Shown in pieces: positions 60,701-64,000 of a DNA stretch of 64,000 bases. The stretch covers positions 67,064,841 through 67,128,840 of the forward strand of contig NC_092048.1 in assembly GCF_003086295.3 (NCBI RefSeq), read 5' to 3'. Both the position numbers and the translations under genes were made by a program. Origin of the DNA: Arachis hypogaea. Its lineage: Eukaryota; Streptophyta; Magnoliopsida; Fabales; Fabaceae. The notes beneath the pieces are model-generated. The model had not been told where the DNA came from and ran no database searches. It saw only the letters and a list, made by a program, of their open reading frames with translations. Position 1 is the stretch's first letter, and each line of letters opens with the position of its first letter.

Positions 60701-61620
60701 CCGTAATGGCCTCATCTTCGCAGGCTCTCCTTTTTTTTCCGTTTTTTTTTTTTACGTTGTGCTGACCCTCGTTCTTTAAATGACGCTATCCCGAGGAGGA
60801 CACCTAAAGGAGAGCCGTAATGGCCTCATCTTCGGCAGGCTCCTCGTTTTTTTTCGATTTTTTTTTTTTACGTTGTGCTGACCCTCGTTCTTTAAATGAG
60901 CTATCCCGAGGAGGACACCTAAAGGCGAGCCGTAATGGCCTCATCTTTGGCAGGCTCCTCCGGTTTTTTTTTCCGTTTTTTTTTACGTTGTGCTGACCCT
61001 CGTTCTTTAAATGACGCTATCCCGAGGAGGACACCTAAAGGCGAGCCGTAATGGCCTCATCTTCGGCAGGCTCTCCGGTTTTTTTTTCGTTTTTTTTCCG
61101 GTTTTTTTTACGTTGTGCTGACCCTCGTTCTTTAAATGACGCTATCCCGAGGAGGACACCTAAAGGCGAGCCGTAATGCCTCATCTTCAGCAGGCTCTCC
61201 ATTTTTTTCGTTTTTCCGTTTTTTTTTACGTTGTGCTGACCCTCGTTCTTTAAATGACGCTATCCCGAGGAGGACACCTAAAGCGAGCCGTAATGGCCTC
61301 ATCTTCGGCAGGCTCTTCCGGTTTTTTCTTTTTTTTTTACGTTGTGCTGACCCTCGTTCTTTAAATGACGCTATCCCGAGGAGGAACCTAAAGGCGAGCC
61401 GTAATGGCCTCATCTTCGCAGGCTCTCTTTTTTTTTCGTTTTTTTTTTACGTTGTGCTGACCCTCGTTCTTTAAATGATGCTATCCCGAGGAGACACCTA
61501 AAGGGAGCCGTAATGGCCTCATCTTTGCAGGCTCCTCCTTTTTTTTTCGTTTTTTTCTTTTTTTTACGTTGTGCTGACCCTCGTTCTTTAAATGACGCTA
61601 TCCCGAGGAGGACACCTAAA
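51721..61620 (+). repeat. Satellite array, block IX: mostly consensus units
   Basis: About 88 units. Cores are close to consensus with scattered single-base losses and a frequent GGAGAGCC or AAAGAGAGCC variant (for example near 55650, 55885, 56110, 60580 and 60695) in place of GGCGAGCC. Spacers keep the bipartite T8-CG-T9 form. Long open frames such as 60366-60779 plus and 60350-60715 minus are two readings of the same three to four units and are not genes. Confidence 0.93.
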
Positions 61621-64000
61621 GGCGAGCCGTAATGGTCTCATCTTCGCAGGTTCCTCCATTTTTTTTCGGGTTTTTTTTTAACGTTGTGCTGACCCACGTT
61701 CTTTAAATGACGCTATCCTGAGGAGGACACCTAAAGGCGAGAGTAATGGCCTCATTTTCGCAGGTCCTCCATTTTTTTCCGATTTTTTCATTTTTTTATA
61801 CGTTGTGCTGACCCTCGTTCTTTAAATGACGATATCCCGAGGAGGAACCTAAAGGCGAGCCGTATGGCCTCATCTTCAGCAGGCTCCTATTTTTTTCCGG
61901 TTTTTTCTTTTTTTTATGTTGTGCTACCCTCGTTCTTTAAATGACTATCCCGAGGAGGACACCTAAAGGCGAGCCGTAATGGCCTCATCTTCGGCAGGCT
62001 CCTCCCAGTTTTTTTTTCGATTTTTTTCCTGCGTTGTGCTTGCCCTCGTTCTTTAAATGATGCTATCCCGAGTAGGACACCTAAATGCGAGCCGTAATGG
62101 CCTCATCTTCGACAGGCTCTTCAATTTTTTTTCTGATTTTTTTTTACGTTGTGCTGACCCTCGTTCTTTAAATGACGCTATCCCGAGGGGATACCTAAAG
62201 GAGAGCCGTAATGGCCTCATCTTCAGCAGGCTCCTCTTTTTTTTTCCGATTTTTTCCATTTTTTTACGTTGTGCTGACCCTCGTTCTTTGAATGATACTA
62301 TCCCGAGGAGGACACCTAAAGGCGAGCCGTAATGGCCTCATCTTCGGCAGGCTCCTCCGGTTTTTTGTTCGGTTTTTTTCTACGTTGTGCTTGCCCTCGT
62401 TCTTTAAATGACGCTATCCCGAGGAGGACACCTAAAGGCGAGCCGTAATGTCCTCATCTTTGGCAGGTTCCTCGGTTTTATTTTTCCAATTTTTTCGTTT
62501 TTTTACGTTGTGCTGAACCTTGTTCTTTAAATGACGATATCCCGAGTAGGACACCTAAATGCGAGCCGTAATGTCCTCATCTTAGCAGGTTCCTCCGGTT
62601 TTATTTTTTGATTTTTTTTTACGTTGTGCTGAACCTCGTTCTTTAAATGACGTTATCTCGAGGAGGACTCCTAAATGCGAGCCGTAATGGCCTCATCTTC
62701 GCAGGCTCATCCGGTTTTTTTCGGTTTTTTTTTCGGTTTTCTTTTTACGTTGTTCTGACCCTCGTTCTTTAAATGACGCTATCCCGAGGAGGACACCTAA
62801 AGGCGAGCCGTAATCGCCTCATCTTCAGCGGGCTCCGCCATTTTTTTTCCGGTTTTTCCATTTTTTTTACTACGTTGTGCTGACCCTCGTTTATTAAATG
62901 ACGCTATCCCGAGGAGGACACCTAAAGGCGAGCCGTAATGGCCTCATCTTCGGCAGGCTCTTCCGGTTTTTTTTTCTGATTTTATTTTACGTTGTGCTGA
63001 CCCTCGTTCTTTAAATGACGCTATCCCGAGGAGATACCTAAAGGAGAGCCGTAATGGGCTCATCTTCAGCAGGCTCCTCTTTTTTTTCTGATTTTTTCCG
63101 TTTTTTTTACGTTGTGATGACCCTCGTTCTTTAAATGATGCTATCCCGAGGAGAACACCTAAAGGCGAGCCGCAATGGTCTCATCTTCGACAGGCCCCTC
63201 CATTTTTTTTCGGGGGTTTTTTTTTTAACGTTGTGCTGACCCACGTTCTTTAAATGACGCTATCCTGAGGAGGACACCTAAAGGCGAGCCGTAATCGCCT
63301 CATTTTCAGCAGGGTCCTCCATTTTTTCCGATTTTTTCATTTTTTTTATACGTTATGCTGACCCTCGTTCTTTAAATGACGATATCCCGAGGAGGATACC
63401 TAAAGGCGAGCCGAAATGGCCTCATCTTCAGCAGGCTCCTATATTTTTTTCCGTTTTTTCGTTTTTTTTTACGTTGCGCTAACCCTCGTTCTTTAAATGA
63501 TTCTATCCCGAGGAGGACACCTAAAGGCGAGCCGTAATGGCCTCATCTTCGGCAGGCTCCTCCAATTTTTTTCTGGTTTTTTTTCCTACGTTGTGCTTGC
63601 CCTCGTTCTTTACATGACGCTATCCCGAGTAGGACATCTAAAGGCGAGCCGTAATGGCCTCATCTTCGGCAGGTTTCTCCGGTTTTATTTTTTCGGGTTT
63701 TTTTTACGTTGTGCTGAACCTCGTTCTTTAAATGACGCTATCCCGAGGAGGACACCTAAATGAGAGCCCTAATGGCCTCATCTTCGGCAGGCTCTTCCGG
63801 TTTTTTTTCCAGTTCTTTTTTTATGTTGTGCTGACCCTCGTTCATTAAATGACGCTATCCCGAGGAGGACACCTAAAGACGAGCCGTAATGGCCTCATCT
63901 TCGGCAGGCTCCTCCGGTTTTTTGTTCGATTTTTTTACTACGTTGTGCTGACCCTCGTTCATTAAATGACGTTATCCCGAGGAGGACACCTAAAGCCGAG
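61621..64000 (+). repeat. Satellite array, block X: diversified classes return
   Basis: About 20 units carrying the same classes as 6-13 kb. GCTGACCCACG with ATCCTGAGG follows CGGG-T spacers at about 61690 and 63237. ATACGTT(A/G)TG with GACGATATC is at about 61800 and 63350. Class A-like CAGCAGGCTCCTAT is at about 61880 and 63430. GTGCTTGCCCTCG is at about 62036 and 63590. GAGGGGATACC is at 62185. GAGTAGGACA and GGTTTCTCCGGTTTTATTTT units are near 63630-63690. The array is unfinished at 64000. Confidence 0.93.

Noticed and set aside
60366..60779. Open frame of 137 codons (plus) overlapping one of 121 codons (minus)
   Set aside because: Both are readings of the same three to four near-identical units. 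Openness comes from periodicity, since the core happens to lack stops in some frames.
1..64000. CRISPR-like array of repeats and spacers
   Set aside because: The 'spacers' are T runs of similar composition, the repeat is about 95 bp, and there are no cas genes. The LTR and the methylation-type decay point to a plant nuclear satellite.
1..64000. Ribosomal intergenic spacer or telomeric repeats
   Set aside because: There is no rRNA coding segment between repeat blocks and no TTTAGGG runs. The unit and its HOR structure do not fit either.
6135..64000. T runs as transcription terminators (Pol III or intrinsic)
   Set aside because: They occur once per satellite unit with no associated gene, A/B box promoter or GC stem directly before the run.
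1..64000. Assignment as the functional centromere repeat
   Set aside because: Array size and HORs are compatible with it, but knobs and pericentromeric arrays look the same in sequence. No CENP-B-like box is evident, and only CENH3 binding data could decide.

Overview
This window looks like plant nuclear heterochromatin, and I find no supportable protein-coding or RNA gene in it. Apart from one inserted LTR and one block of Ns, it is a single head-to-tail tandem satellite array. The array is already running at base 1, is still running at base 64000, and keeps one orientation throughout. The unit is about 104-123 bp, mostly 110-118. It has a conserved core of about 95 bp that starts at ACGTTGTGCTGACCCTCG, passes through TTTAAATGACGCTATCC, GAGGAGGACACC, GCGAGCCGTAATGG and CCTCATCTTCGGCAGGCTCC, and ends in a T-rich spacer of about 10-35 nt. 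Dividing the sequenced satellite by the period gives roughly 530-550 units.

The organism is most likely a peanut-group legume (Arachis). This rests on the LTR at 3801-6129. Its AACGTT hairpins and its 3' end (CCCTGTGGGATCGACC, then GACCCGGTGCACTTGCCGG) are, from memory, typical of abundant Arachis Ty3-gypsy LTRs. I could not run a search. I also recall tandem repeats of about 115 bp being used as peanut chromosome markers, but I cannot confirm that this is one of them.

Layout: 1-3800, satellite with many single-base deletions. 3801-6129, a 2,329-bp solo LTR with TG...CA ends, a perfect 5-bp target duplication (GAGGA) and its own internal repeats. 6135 to about 13450, cleanly sequenced satellite with distinguishable unit classes in higher-order repeats (HORs) of about 1,063 bp (9 units, nested 4+5), 822 bp (7 units) and 364 bp (3 units). 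About 13450-19300, the same classes with more indels. About 19300-25270, near-identical units. About 25270-29880, increasingly damaged units. 29881-36791 and 37792-46290, very uniform units with long, nearly pure T spacers, either side of an exactly 1,000-N gap. 46291-46577, homopolymer runs that look like assembly error. 46578 to about 51720, indel-rich units. About 51720-61620, fairly uniform units. 61621-64000, a return to the diversified classes seen at 6-13 kb.

The open reading frames over the array are by-products of the repeat: the same serine/arginine/phenylalanine-rich phrases recur once per unit in shifting frames. The informative content is the array's evolutionary structure: nested HORs, CpG-decay variants, a uniform middle between diversified flanks, and an LTR insertion whose empty site restores a specific unit class. 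Several features may partly reflect assembly quality, and this is flagged where it applies. I did not find a new gene system.
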